Shown piece by piece: positions 15,914 through 23,735 of a stretch of 64,000 nt of DNA. The stretch covers positions 30,999 to 94,998 of the forward strand of contig CAKSPH010000007.1 in assembly GCA_934481355.1 (NCBI GenBank), written 5' to 3'. Both the position numbers and the translations under genes were made by a program. Source of the stretch: an uncultured Oscillospiraceae bacterium (GTDB taxonomy: Bacteria > Bacillota > Clostridia > Oscillospirales > Ruminococcaceae). The stretch's first letter is position 1. Every line of letters begins with the position of its first letter. The notes under the pieces were generated by a model. The model was given only the letters and a program-made list of their open reading frames with translations, did not search any database and was not told the DNA's origin.

Positions 15914-18274
15914 ATGAAGATCGATAATTTCAAGGAAAAGCTTGTTTCCATCTGTGAAAAGGAGTACCGCGCTCAGCCCAGGGAGCTCACCCCGAATCAG
16001 CTCCACTGCGCAGTTTCAAAGCTGGTCATGGAGGAGCTCACCCCCGCATGGGACAAGAGCCGCGATAAGCACGACCGCGCGCGCAAGGCAAGCTATCTGT
16101 CCATGGAGTTCCTGGTTGGACGCGCGGTTTACAACAACCTGCTGTGCCTCGGCATTCTCGGCGACACCGCAAAGGAACTGAAGGAGCTCGGCGCTGACAT
16201 CTCCGAGTTTGAGGAGGTAGAGGACGCAGCCCTCGGTAACGGCGGCCTTGGCAGACTTGCGGCGTGCTTCCTCGACAGTGCGGCTTCCCTCGACCTGCCG
16301 CTGGACGGCTACGGTATCCGCTACAAGTACGGTCTGTTCAGGCAGGGCATAAAGGACGGTTTCCAGACCGAGACCGCGGACGACTGGCAGAGATACGGCG
16401 ACCCGTGGAGCATTCGCCGCGAGCAGGAAACAGTCGTTGTGCACTACGCTGACGGCGACGTTAACGCAGTCCCCTATGATTACCCGGTTATCGGATGCGG
16501 CACTGAAAATGTGGGCACACTCCGTCTGTGGCAGGCAGAAACCGATGATGAATTTGACTTCGGACTCTTTAATCAGAGCAAATTCACCGAAGCCGGCGAA
16601 AAGAAGCGCGCCGCCGAGGATATCTCCCGCGTGCTTTACCCGAACGACGAAACAGAGGCAGGAAAGATACTCCGCCTCAAGCAGGAGTACTTCTTCTCCG
16701 CAGCCGCAGTTGCCGACCTCATCAGAAAGCACAAGGCGCTTTTCGGCACGATGGAGAACTTCGCCGACTACAACAGCATTCAGATGAACGACACCCACCC
16801 CGTAATCGCACTGCCGGAATTTATCCGCGTTGTGATGAAGTCAGAGGGCTGGAATTTCGACAAGGCCTTCGGCGTTGCAAGGAAGGTGTTCAATTACACC
16901 AACCACACCATCATGCAGGAAGCCCTCGAGAAGTGGGACAGCCGCCTTATCGAGCGGGTAGTACCCGATGTTTACAGCGTTATGATAATGCTCAATGAGG
17001 CGTTTGAATCCGAAATGCACCGTCTTAACGTTCCGCAGGAGAAGCGCGGCGTTATGCGCCTTATCAGGAACGGCACCGTTCACATGGCGAACATCGCGGT
17101 ATTCGGCTCCTCCTATGTAAACGGCGTTGCCGCTATCCACACCGAGCTGCTGAAATCCACCGTGCTTAAGGATTGGTACGAGCTGTATCCCGAGCGCTTC
17201 CAGAACAAGACAAACGGTATCACACAGCGCCGCTGGCTGGCTCTCTGCAACCAGGAGCTCTCTGCGCTCATCACCGAGCTTCTCGGCTCCGACAGCTGGG
17301 TTACCGACCTCGACAAGCTCAGCGGGCTGAAGAAGTACGCTGACGATGAGGGCGTGCTCCGCCGCTTCATAGACATCAAGCATACCAAGAAACAGCAGCT
17401 TGCCGACTACATCGAGAAGTCCGAGGGCATAAAGATAGACCCCAAGTCCATCTACGATATCCAGATAAAGCGCCTGCACGAATACAAGCGCCAGCTTCTT
17501 AACGCGTTCTCGATACTCTACCTCTACTATGAGATAAAGGACGGAAACATCAGAGATTTCACACCCACAACGTTCATTTTCGGCGCAAAGTCCGCTCCGG
17601 GCTATTACCGCGCAAAGGGGATCATCAAGTATATCAACGAGGTTGCAAAGCTGGTAAACTCCGACCCCGCCACAAAGGGACTGCTGGACGTTGTATTCGT
17701 AAGCAACTACCGCGTGTCCTATGCGGAGAAGCTGGTTGCTGCCGCTGATATCTCAGAGCAGATCTCCACAGCGGGCACCGAGGCTTCCGGCACCGGCAAC
17801 ATGAAGCTCATGCTCAACGGCGCTGTAACTCTCGGAACCCTCGACGGCGCAAACGTTGAGATAGCCGAGGAAGCCGGCGCAGAGAACGAGTACATCTTCG
17901 GCGCGACCGTCGAGGAGCTTGAAAAGATCATGCCGGATTATGTTCCCCGCGACATTACCGAGAGCGACCCGAAGATAAAGCGCGTCGTATCCTCCCTTAT
18001 CGACGGTACCGTTTCCGACGGCGGCACGGGCGCGTTCAGGGAGCTGTATTTCGCGCTGATGGAGGGTGCAAGCTGGCACGTTCCGGATCACTATTATCTG
18101 CTCGGCGACCTCGACAGCTACGTTAAGGCAAAGCTTGCTGCAAACCGCGACTACAAGGATGAAATGGCGTTCGCAAAGAAGTGCTGGCTGAATATATGCA
18201 GTGCAGGCAAGTTCAGCTCAGACCGCACTATTGCAGAATATGCCAAGGATATCTGGCACATCGGCAAGGTATAA
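15914..18274 (+). CDS. glgP: Glycogen/maltodextrin phosphorylase (GT35)
   Basis: 786 residues, the normal bacterial length. It releases glucose 1-phosphate from alpha-1,4-glucans using pyridoxal phosphate. Visible hallmarks: NGGLGRLAACFLDSAASL near residue 105, YGIRYKYGLF, MNDTHP, the nucleotide/phosphate region FGAKSAPGYYRAKGIIK, and the PLP-lysine motif EASGTGNMKLMLNGA near residue 625 followed by GTLDGANVEI. It is cytoplasmic and co-transcribed with malQ, 19 bp upstream; ATG 15914 follows AAAGGAG. It has no N-terminal regulatory extension. Confidence 0.97.
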   Translation: MKIDNFKEKLVSICEKEYRAQPRELTPNQLHCAVSKLVMEELTPAWDKSRDKHDRARKASYLSMEFLVGRAVYNNLLCLGILGDTAKELKELGADISEFEEVEDAALGNGGLGRLAACFLDSAASLDLPLDGYGIRYKYGLFRQGIKDGFQTETADDWQRYGDPWSIRREQETVVVHYADGDVNAVPYDYPVIGCGTENVGTLRLWQAETDDEFDFGLFNQSKFTEAGEKKRAAEDISRVLYPNDETEAGKILRLKQEYFFSAAAVADLIRKHKALFGTMENFADYNSIQMNDTHPVIALPEFIRVVMKSEGWNFDKAFGVARKVFNYTNHTIMQEALEKWDSRLIERVVPDVYSVMIMLNEAFESEMHRLNVPQEKRGVMRLIRNGTVHMANIAVFGSSYVNGVAAIHTELLKSTVLKDWYELYPERFQNKTNGITQRRWLALCNQELSALITELLGSDSWVTDLDKLSGLKKYADDEGVLRRFIDIKHTKKQQLADYIEKSEGIKIDPKSIYDIQIKRLHEYKRQLLNAFSILYLYYEIKDGNIRDFTPTTFIFGAKSAPGYYRAKGIIKYINEVAKLVNSDPATKGLLDVVFVSNYRVSYAEKLVAAADISEQISTAGTEASGTGNMKLMLNGAVTLGTLDGANVEIAEEAGAENEYIFGATVEELEKIMPDYVPRDITESDPKIKRVVSSLIDGTVSDGGTGAFRELYFALMEGASWHVPDHYYLLGDLDSYVKAKLAANRDYKDEMAFAKKCWLNICSAGKFSSDRTIAEYAKDIWHIGKV

Positions 18275-18334
18275 TACTTTCAAACCGGATCTCGTAATTC
18301 GGGATTGATATCTCTCCGCAAGGTTTATGGATCT

Positions 18335-18357
18335 GGGGCGGCGTACGCCCCTTTTCC
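18335..18357 (+). terminator. Terminator after glgP
   Basis: GGGGCG pairs with CGCCCC over GCGTA, then TTTTCCTT. Confidence 0.75.
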
Positions 18358-18397
18358 TTGCGGTAATGAACTGTATGCCGGGTGTAACGGAGTTTCA

Positions 18398-18411
18398 CCG
18401 GAAACGTTGCC
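18398..18411. promoter_or_regulatory. Second LacI-type operator (CCGGAAACGTTGCC)
   Basis: Shares CCGGAAACGTT with the operator at 13076. It lies between glgP's terminator and the malE promoter, about 90 bp upstream of the -35 box, so the first LacI regulator may also act on the transport operon. Confidence 0.45.
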
Positions 18412-18502
18412 ATTATTCACAAAAGCATTATACCCCGTTTTGTTTATCGTGCTGAATTTACAATAGTTTTAGCCTTTTTCAAAAAAACTTGTGCAATTTC
18501 GC

Positions 18503-18530
18503 TTGACAAAAGAAATATTTCTGTTATAAT
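18503..18530 (+). promoter_or_regulatory. Promoter of the maltodextrin transport operon
   Basis: TTGACA (18503-18508), 16-bp spacer, TATAAT (18525-18530). It is followed by a leader of about 160 nt holding four GTTTCGAAAC-type palindromes. Confidence 0.88.
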
Positions 18531-18538
18531 AAAATCAG

Positions 18539-18656
18539 AATTTCGAATCAATCAAAGAAGTTTCGAAACAAACTCGGCGGCTCGCAGAACGTTCAGACAG
18601 CCTGCGGGTCAAATTTAAAAGACGTTTGTTTCGAAACACTTTAAGAGTTTCGAAAT
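18539..18656. promoter_or_regulatory. Four LacI-type operators in the malE leader
   Basis: AATTTCGAAT (18539-18548), GTTTCGAAAC (18560-18569), GTTTCGAAAC (18628-18637) and GTTTCGAAAT (18647-18656). All have the central CG of LacI-family sites. They form two pairs about 20 bp apart, with roughly 70 bp between pairs, and the first pair sits at the transcription start. This layout suits cooperative or looped repression, most simply by the LacI protein encoded at 22704 in the same operon. Confidence 0.65.
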
Positions 18657-18699
18657 GGAGAAATTTATAACAAAAGTCATATTCAGGAGGAAATGAATT

Positions 18700-19995
18700 A
18701 TGAAAATCAGAAAGCTCATGACCGCCCTTGCTTCCATCGCAATGGCAGGCGTAATGTTCACCGGCTGTGCAAGCTCCAACGGCGGCTCTTCCGCAGGCAG
18801 CTCCGCTGCTGACGGCGGAAGCAGCGCGGCAGGCAACGGCGCAGGCTCCGGCGAAGAAGTGAACCTCACCGTATGGGGTTCGCAGGAGGATCAGGAGATC
18901 CTGAAGCAGATGTGCGATGATTTTGCCGCTGCAAACACCGACAAGAAGTACACCTTTACCTACGGCGTAGTCAGCGAGGCTGACGCACAGAAGGAAGTGC
19001 TGAAGGATATCTCCGCGGCAGCAGACGTATTCGCGTTCGCTTCCGACCAGACCGCTACGCTTGTTGACGGCGGCGCGCTTTACAGAGTGACCAAGAACAA
19101 GGATCAGATCATTGACGCAAACACCGAGGCTTCCATTTCCGCTGCTTCCATCGACGGCGAGCTTTACGGCTATCCCTACGTTTCCGATACTTACTTCATG
19201 TACTACGACAAGTCCAAGCTCAGCGAGGACGACGTAAAGTCCATCGAGGGCATCATGAGCAAGGATATCGAGGGAGTTACCACAAACTTCGCATTCGATA
19301 CCGATAACGGCTGGTATCAGACAGCGTTCTTCTTCGGCGCGGGCTGCAAGCTGTTCGGCGACGACGGCACAGATCCCACACAGTGCGATTTTAACAACGA
19401 GCGCGGCTACATGGTCGGCGAATACCTCATCGACCTCGTTGCAAACTCCAAGTACGGCGCTAACTTTGACGATTCCCTGGTAAAGGCCGGTTTTGCGGAC
19501 GGAACTCTCGCAGCGGCTGTTTCCGGCACATGGAATGCGGCAGAGATCCAGGCTTCCCTCGGCGATAACTTTGCAACTACAAAGCTCCCTGAGTTCACTC
19601 TTTCCAACGGCGAGACAGTTCAGATGGGCAGCATGGCAAACTTCAAGATCATGGGCGTAAACTCCGAGACCAAGAACCCGCTTGACGCTATGGCTCTCGC
19701 TGAGTGGCTCACCAACAAGGACAACCAGAAGCTGAGATTTGAGAAGCGCTCCTTCGCTCCCACAAACAAGGAGCTGGCAAACGATTCCGAGACAATGAAC
19801 TCCAACCTTGCAGTAGGCGCCCTCGCACAGCAGGCACAGTACGCGACAGTTCAGACATCTATCCCCCAGTGCCAGAACTTCTGGACTCCGGCAGAGGCAT
19901 TCGGCCAGGAGATCATCGCAGGGACCTGCACCAAGGATAACCTCCAGGAAAAGCTTGACGCTTACGTTGAATCCGTTCTCGCAACCCTCGGTTAA
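18700..19995 (+). CDS. malE: Maltodextrin-binding lipoprotein of an ABC importer
   Basis: 431 residues. The signal peptide ends in the lipobox FTGC (Cys near 23), followed by a Ser/Gly/Ala linker to about residue 48. The rest is a group 1 extracellular solute-binding protein: LTVWGSQEDQEILKQM at the start, DVFAFASDQTATLVDGGAL, YPYVSDTYFMYYDKSKL, FFFGAGCKLFGDDGTD and an AEWLTNKDNQKLRF end. It would sit on the outer face of the membrane and deliver maltodextrins to MalF-MalG. AGGAGG precedes ATG 18700. Substrate specificity is inferred from the surrounding starch enzymes. Confidence 0.92.
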   Translation: MKIRKLMTALASIAMAGVMFTGCASSNGGSSAGSSAADGGSSAAGNGAGSGEEVNLTVWGSQEDQEILKQMCDDFAAANTDKKYTFTYGVVSEADAQKEVLKDISAAADVFAFASDQTATLVDGGALYRVTKNKDQIIDANTEASISAASIDGELYGYPYVSDTYFMYYDKSKLSEDDVKSIEGIMSKDIEGVTTNFAFDTDNGWYQTAFFFGAGCKLFGDDGTDPTQCDFNNERGYMVGEYLIDLVANSKYGANFDDSLVKAGFADGTLAAAVSGTWNAAEIQASLGDNFATTKLPEFTLSNGETVQMGSMANFKIMGVNSETKNPLDAMALAEWLTNKDNQKLRFEKRSFAPTNKELANDSETMNSNLAVGALAQQAQYATVQTSIPQCQNFWTPAEAFGQEIIAGTCTKDNLQEKLDAYVESVLATLG

Positions 19996-20062
19996 TTTCC
20001 GGTACTCTTAAAAAATCCACCATTTACTATAAAAAGTAGGTTTCTCCCAACCGATTTCATTA

Positions 20063-20088
20063 TGCGGGCGGAAAGCAGACCGCCCGCA
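20063..20088 (+). other. Strong intercistronic hairpin between malE and malF
   Basis: TGCGGGCGG pairs perfectly with CCGCCCGCA over an 8-base loop, with no T run after it. A stem like this after a binding-protein gene usually protects the upstream mRNA 3' end or lowers read-through, keeping malE more abundant than malFG. A separate promoter follows at 20124. Confidence 0.7.
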
Positions 20089-20123
20089 TCAATGAGATCA
20101 GCTTTATGCAGTTTCAATGCTTC

Positions 20124-20153
20124 TTGACAGAGGCAGGCTGTAAGTGCTATAAT
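20124..20153 (+). promoter_or_regulatory. Internal promoter for malF-malG and downstream genes
   Basis: TTGACA (20124-20129), 18-bp spacer, TATAAT (20148-20153), about 80 bp before the malF start codon. No GTTTCGAAAC palindrome is seen next to it. Confidence 0.72.
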
Positions 20154-20230
20154 AGTAAGGCATTTATCTCCGCAAGACGCACTGAAACTGCACAAAGCGT
20201 TTATTGATCAGACCTAAGGAGGTAACTGCA

Positions 20231-21727
20231 ATGACAAGTCTTGATTATTATGTTCTCCCTTGGTACAAAAAAATACTTGTTAAGATAGCAGGATTTTTCA
20301 TCGCCATAGGAAAGGGAATCGCTGATTTCATCACCGGAATCCCCGGTGCGCTGGCGCGGTTCTTCAAGAAAACAGGAAGCGGCTTCGCATGGCTGGGGCG
20401 CACGTTCGCCCACGGAGCGCCGCTCACCAGGCTCTCGTACATCATCATGGGCGCGGGAAGCCTTTTCCGCGGACAGATCGTCAAGGGTCTGACATATCTC
20501 GCGGCTGAGGTCGCTTTCATCGGATTCATGGTATATTCCGGCGCTTCCAACCTCGCGGGACTCCGCACGCTCGGCACGGTGCAGCGCGGCTGGTATTTCG
20601 ACGAGGAGCTCGGCATTGACGTGATGCGCGACACCGGCGACAACTCCATGCTGATACTGCTCTACGGAATCGCAACGCTGTTCGTTGTTGTGGTGTTCCT
20701 GTTCCTGTGGGTGCAGAACATCAAGTCTGCCCAGACGGCAGAGCAGATCAAGAAAGCCGGAAAGAAGCTCCCGGGCTTCATAGACGACATCAAGGAGCTG
20801 CTTGACGGACAGTTCCACAAGACGCTTCTGTTTATCCCGGTATCCGGTATTGTCGTGTTCACGATAGTTCCGCTGGTATACATGATATCCCTCGCATTCA
20901 CAAACTACGACAAGAACCATCAGGTTCCCGCAAACCTGTTCACATGGATAGGCTTTGATAACTTCAAGGTCATCATGGGCAGCGATTCCACGATAGGCCA
21001 AACATTCTGGCCGGTGCTCGCATGGACGCTGGTTTGGGCAGTGCTCGCAACATTCCTGAACTACTTCCTCGGAATTATCCTCGCAATGCTCATCAACAAG
21101 AAGGGCGTAAGATTCAAGAGCTTTTACAGAACGCTCTTCGTGCTTGCGATAGCTGTTCCGCAGTTCGTTTCCCTGCTGGTAATGAAGAACGTATTCGCCG
21201 AGGCAGGTCCCGTCAACGTGCTTCTTCAGGAGCTCGGCTGGATAACCACCCCGCTGCCGTTCTTCACCGACCCCATGTGGGCGCGGGTGACGGTGATCAT
21301 GGTAGACCTCTGGATAGGCATACCCTACACCATGCTGATAGTTTCCGGCATACTGATGAACATTCCGGAGGATCTCTACGAGGCTGCAAGGATCGACGGC
21401 GCTTCCCCGTTCGTGATGTTCACCAAGATAACGATGCCCTATGTGCTGTTCGTAACTACCCCGTACCTCATCACACAGCTTGTCGGCAACATCAACAACT
21501 TCAACGTCATCTACTTCCTCACCGGCGGTACTCCGGCAACGCTGGAATACTATCAGGCAGGAAAGACCGACCTTCTTGTAACGTGGCTGTATAAGCTCAC
21601 CGTAAACTCGCGTGATTACAGCTATGCCGCAACGATAGGCATTCTGGTATTCATAATCTGCTCGCTGCTCTCGCTGATAACATTCCGCAGATCGGCGTCC
21701 TACAAGAATGAGGAGGCGTTCCAGTAA
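20231..21727 (+). CDS. malF: Maltodextrin ABC transporter permease, MalF-like
   Basis: 498 residues. It carries a long N-terminal extension (about 1-190) with three hydrophobic segments and a periplasmic stretch, then the six-helix binding-protein-dependent permease core. The EAA loop is visible as LYEAARIDGASPFVMFTKITMPY. ATG 20231 follows AAGGAGG; an earlier codon at 20204 is less well placed. It forms the membrane channel with MalG, whose start overlaps its stop by one base. Confidence 0.93.
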   Translation: MTSLDYYVLPWYKKILVKIAGFFIAIGKGIADFITGIPGALARFFKKTGSGFAWLGRTFAHGAPLTRLSYIIMGAGSLFRGQIVKGLTYLAAEVAFIGFMVYSGASNLAGLRTLGTVQRGWYFDEELGIDVMRDTGDNSMLILLYGIATLFVVVVFLFLWVQNIKSAQTAEQIKKAGKKLPGFIDDIKELLDGQFHKTLLFIPVSGIVVFTIVPLVYMISLAFTNYDKNHQVPANLFTWIGFDNFKVIMGSDSTIGQTFWPVLAWTLVWAVLATFLNYFLGIILAMLINKKGVRFKSFYRTLFVLAIAVPQFVSLLVMKNVFAEAGPVNVLLQELGWITTPLPFFTDPMWARVTVIMVDLWIGIPYTMLIVSGILMNIPEDLYEAARIDGASPFVMFTKITMPYVLFVTTPYLITQLVGNINNFNVIYFLTGGTPATLEYYQAGKTDLLVTWLYKLTVNSRDYSYAATIGILVFIICSLLSLITFRRSASYKNEEAFQ

Positions 21728-22602
21728 TGAAAGAAGACAGATTCGTTTCCCAGAACTACTACCGCAGACAGCGGACGCTGAACATTGTCATCGAAATAGT
21801 GCTGCTCGTGCTGGGAATTATGTGGATCCTCCCGCTGATGTGGATAATCCTGACGTCATTCCGCGCGGAGCCCGGCTCCTACACCAGCTATTTCTGGCCG
21901 AAGGGATTCACGCTGGATAATTATACAAAGCTGATTTTCGAGGATCAGCAGTTCAAGTTCTCGCAGTGGTTCTTCAACACGCTGATAGTGGCGATAGTTT
22001 CCTGCATAGGCTCCACGTTCATCGTGCTCGCGGTATCCTACGCGCTGAGCCGCCTCAGATTCAGAATGCGAAAGCCGATGATGAACATTGCGCTTATCCT
22101 GGGAATGTTCCCCGGATTCATGTCCATGGTGGCTATCTACTACATTCTCAAGGGTCTGGGACTTACAGAGAACCCGCTGGTATGCCTGACGCTCGTGTAT
22201 ATATGCGGCTCGGGACTTACCTACTACATCGCCAAGGGCTTCTTCGACACGATACCGAAATCCCTCGACGAATCAGCCTACCTTGACGGCGCGACAAAGG
22301 CGCAGGTGTTCTTCAAGATAACCGTGCCGCTGTCAAAGCCGATAATCGTATACACTGTGCTGACAACGTTCATGGCTCCGTGGGTGGACTACATCTTCCC
22401 CAGCATGATATGCGGCGCAAACTACGACCAGTACACGGTTGCCCTCGGTATGTTCAAGATGCTCGAAAGAGAGTTCATCGGAACTTACTACACCCAGTTC
22501 GCTGCGGCGGCTGTGCTGGTATCTATCCCGATAGGCGCGCTGTTCATCGTGATGCAGAAGTATTATGTCGGCGGAGTTACCGGCGGCGCAGTCAAGGGAT
22601 AA
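21727..22602 (+). CDS. malG: Maltodextrin ABC transporter permease, MalG-like
   Basis: 291 residues with six membrane segments. The EAA loop is DESAYLDGATKAQVFFKI followed by PLSKP. ATG 21727 overlaps the malF stop (TAATG), so translation is coupled. It pairs with MalF. No ATP-binding subunit gene is present in this locus; in related Firmicutes a shared MsmK-type ATPase encoded elsewhere does this job. Confidence 0.94.
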   Translation: MKEDRFVSQNYYRRQRTLNIVIEIVLLVLGIMWILPLMWIILTSFRAEPGSYTSYFWPKGFTLDNYTKLIFEDQQFKFSQWFFNTLIVAIVSCIGSTFIVLAVSYALSRLRFRMRKPMMNIALILGMFPGFMSMVAIYYILKGLGLTENPLVCLTLVYICGSGLTYYIAKGFFDTIPKSLDESAYLDGATKAQVFFKITVPLSKPIIVYTVLTTFMAPWVDYIFPSMICGANYDQYTVALGMFKMLEREFIGTYYTQFAAAAVLVSIPIGALFIVMQKYYVGGVTGGAVKG

Positions 22603-22616
22603 TACAATAATCATCC

Positions 22617-22683
22617 GGGCACCTCTGAAAACCGGTACACGAGCAGCAGAAATCTGCCGTGAAGGTGGTTTTTGGAGGTGACC
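22617..22683. repeat. Family A element with internal deletion (67 bp)
   Basis: Keeps both ends (GGGCACCTCTGAAAACC and GGTTTTTGGAGGTGACC) and the AGAAATCTGCCGTGAAGG segment of family A, but lacks about 95 bp of interior. The flanks ATCC and ATCT differ by one base, so it is an older insertion. It lies inside the operon between malG and the LacI gene and can form a hairpin there. Confidence 0.85.
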
Positions 22684-22703
22684 ATCTGAAGGAGCGTGAC
22701 CGC

Positions 22704-23735
22704 ATGGCAGTCAAAAGCGTTACCATACAGGATATAGCCGACAGGCTCGGCATGGCAAAGAGCACCGTTTCCAAGGCGCTTTCCGGCGCAACGGATATCA
22801 GTGAAAAGACCCGCGAGAGGGTGCTCGGCTGCGCCAGCGAGATGGGCTATCAGGTAAAGACCAACCGTGTGGCATACTCCCGGACGATAGTGGTGTTCAT
22901 CTACGGGAGCATACACTTCGACAAGGTTGACCAGTTCGGATATGAGATAATTCTCGGGATACAGGCGGCAGCCGCAGAACAGGGCATAGGCGTCCGGGTA
23001 TCGACCATAAACGATGAGGAGCTGAAAAACGGGCTCTATTACAACGCGCTCACCGGCGGAGAATATGAGGGCTGTGTGTTCCTCGGATTCAAGCCGCACC
23101 CGGTGTTCATTGAGAATATCCGCAGCATGGATATTCCGATGGTGGTGCTGGATAATTACATCGACTACCCGATGGTTGCAAGGGTGGGTTACGACAACAC
23201 CGGAGGGATACGCCAGATGGTGCGCTATCTCTGGTCAAAGGGGCACGATAAAATAGGCTTCCTTGGCGGCGAAGCGGACTCCATCGTCACGATAGAGCGC
23301 CGGGAGGCGTACTCCGCGGCTCTGCGGGAGATGGGACTCACCGAGGACCCCGCCGCAGTGAAATGCGGACACTTCTCCGGCAAGGGGACGAAAAATCTCG
23401 TCCACGAAATAGTCGGAACGGGAGTTACCGCGATAGTCTGCATAAGCGACCTTATCGCCTGCACGGCGGTGCGTGAGCTGATAAAAATGGGATTTAAAGT
23501 CCCGGATGACATCAGCGTTACAGGCTACGATAACCTGCCGCCCTCAGAGTACTCGCAGCCGCGCATAACCACCATGTACCAGAACCGCATACATATCGGC
23601 AAGACCGCATTCTTCATGATACAGCAGATGAAAAGCGGTACGGAGATAGCCTCCGTGAAGCTCCGCCCGGAGCTCATCGAGCGCGAATCAGTCCGCACCA
23701 TAGAAACACGGGAACTCCCGAAAGAGGACAAATGA
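22704..23735 (+). CDS. LacI/GalR-family regulator of the maltodextrin operon
   Basis: 343 residues. The helix-turn-helix is at residues about 5-25 (VTIQDIADRLGMAKSTVSKA), followed by an effector-binding domain (VVFIYGSIHFDKVDQFG, GFLGGEADSIVTIERREAY, VPDDISVTGYDNLPPSEYSQPRIT in two parts). ATG 22704 is preceded by GAAGGAG. It is transcribed with malEFG upstream and overlaps the amylase gene by 4 bases (ATGA). The four GTTTCGAAAC sites in the malE leader are its most likely targets. Confidence 0.92.
   Translation: MAVKSVTIQDIADRLGMAKSTVSKALSGATDISEKTRERVLGCASEMGYQVKTNRVAYSRTIVVFIYGSIHFDKVDQFGYEIILGIQAAAAEQGIGVRVSTINDEELKNGLYYNALTGGEYEGCVFLGFKPHPVFIENIRSMDIPMVVLDNYIDYPMVARVGYDNTGGIRQMVRYLWSKGHDKIGFLGGEADSIVTIERREAYSAALREMGLTEDPAAVKCGHFSGKGTKNLVHEIVGTGVTAIVCISDLIACTAVRELIKMGFKVPDDISVTGYDNLPPSEYSQPRITTMYQNRIHIGKTAFFMIQQMKSGTEIASVKLRPELIERESVRTIETRELPKEDK

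Noticed and set aside
15914..17479. Several antisense frames of 200-260 codons inside glgP and other GC-rich genes
   Set aside because: The sense genes have strong family motifs throughout. The antisense frames lack ribosome sites and recognisable domains.
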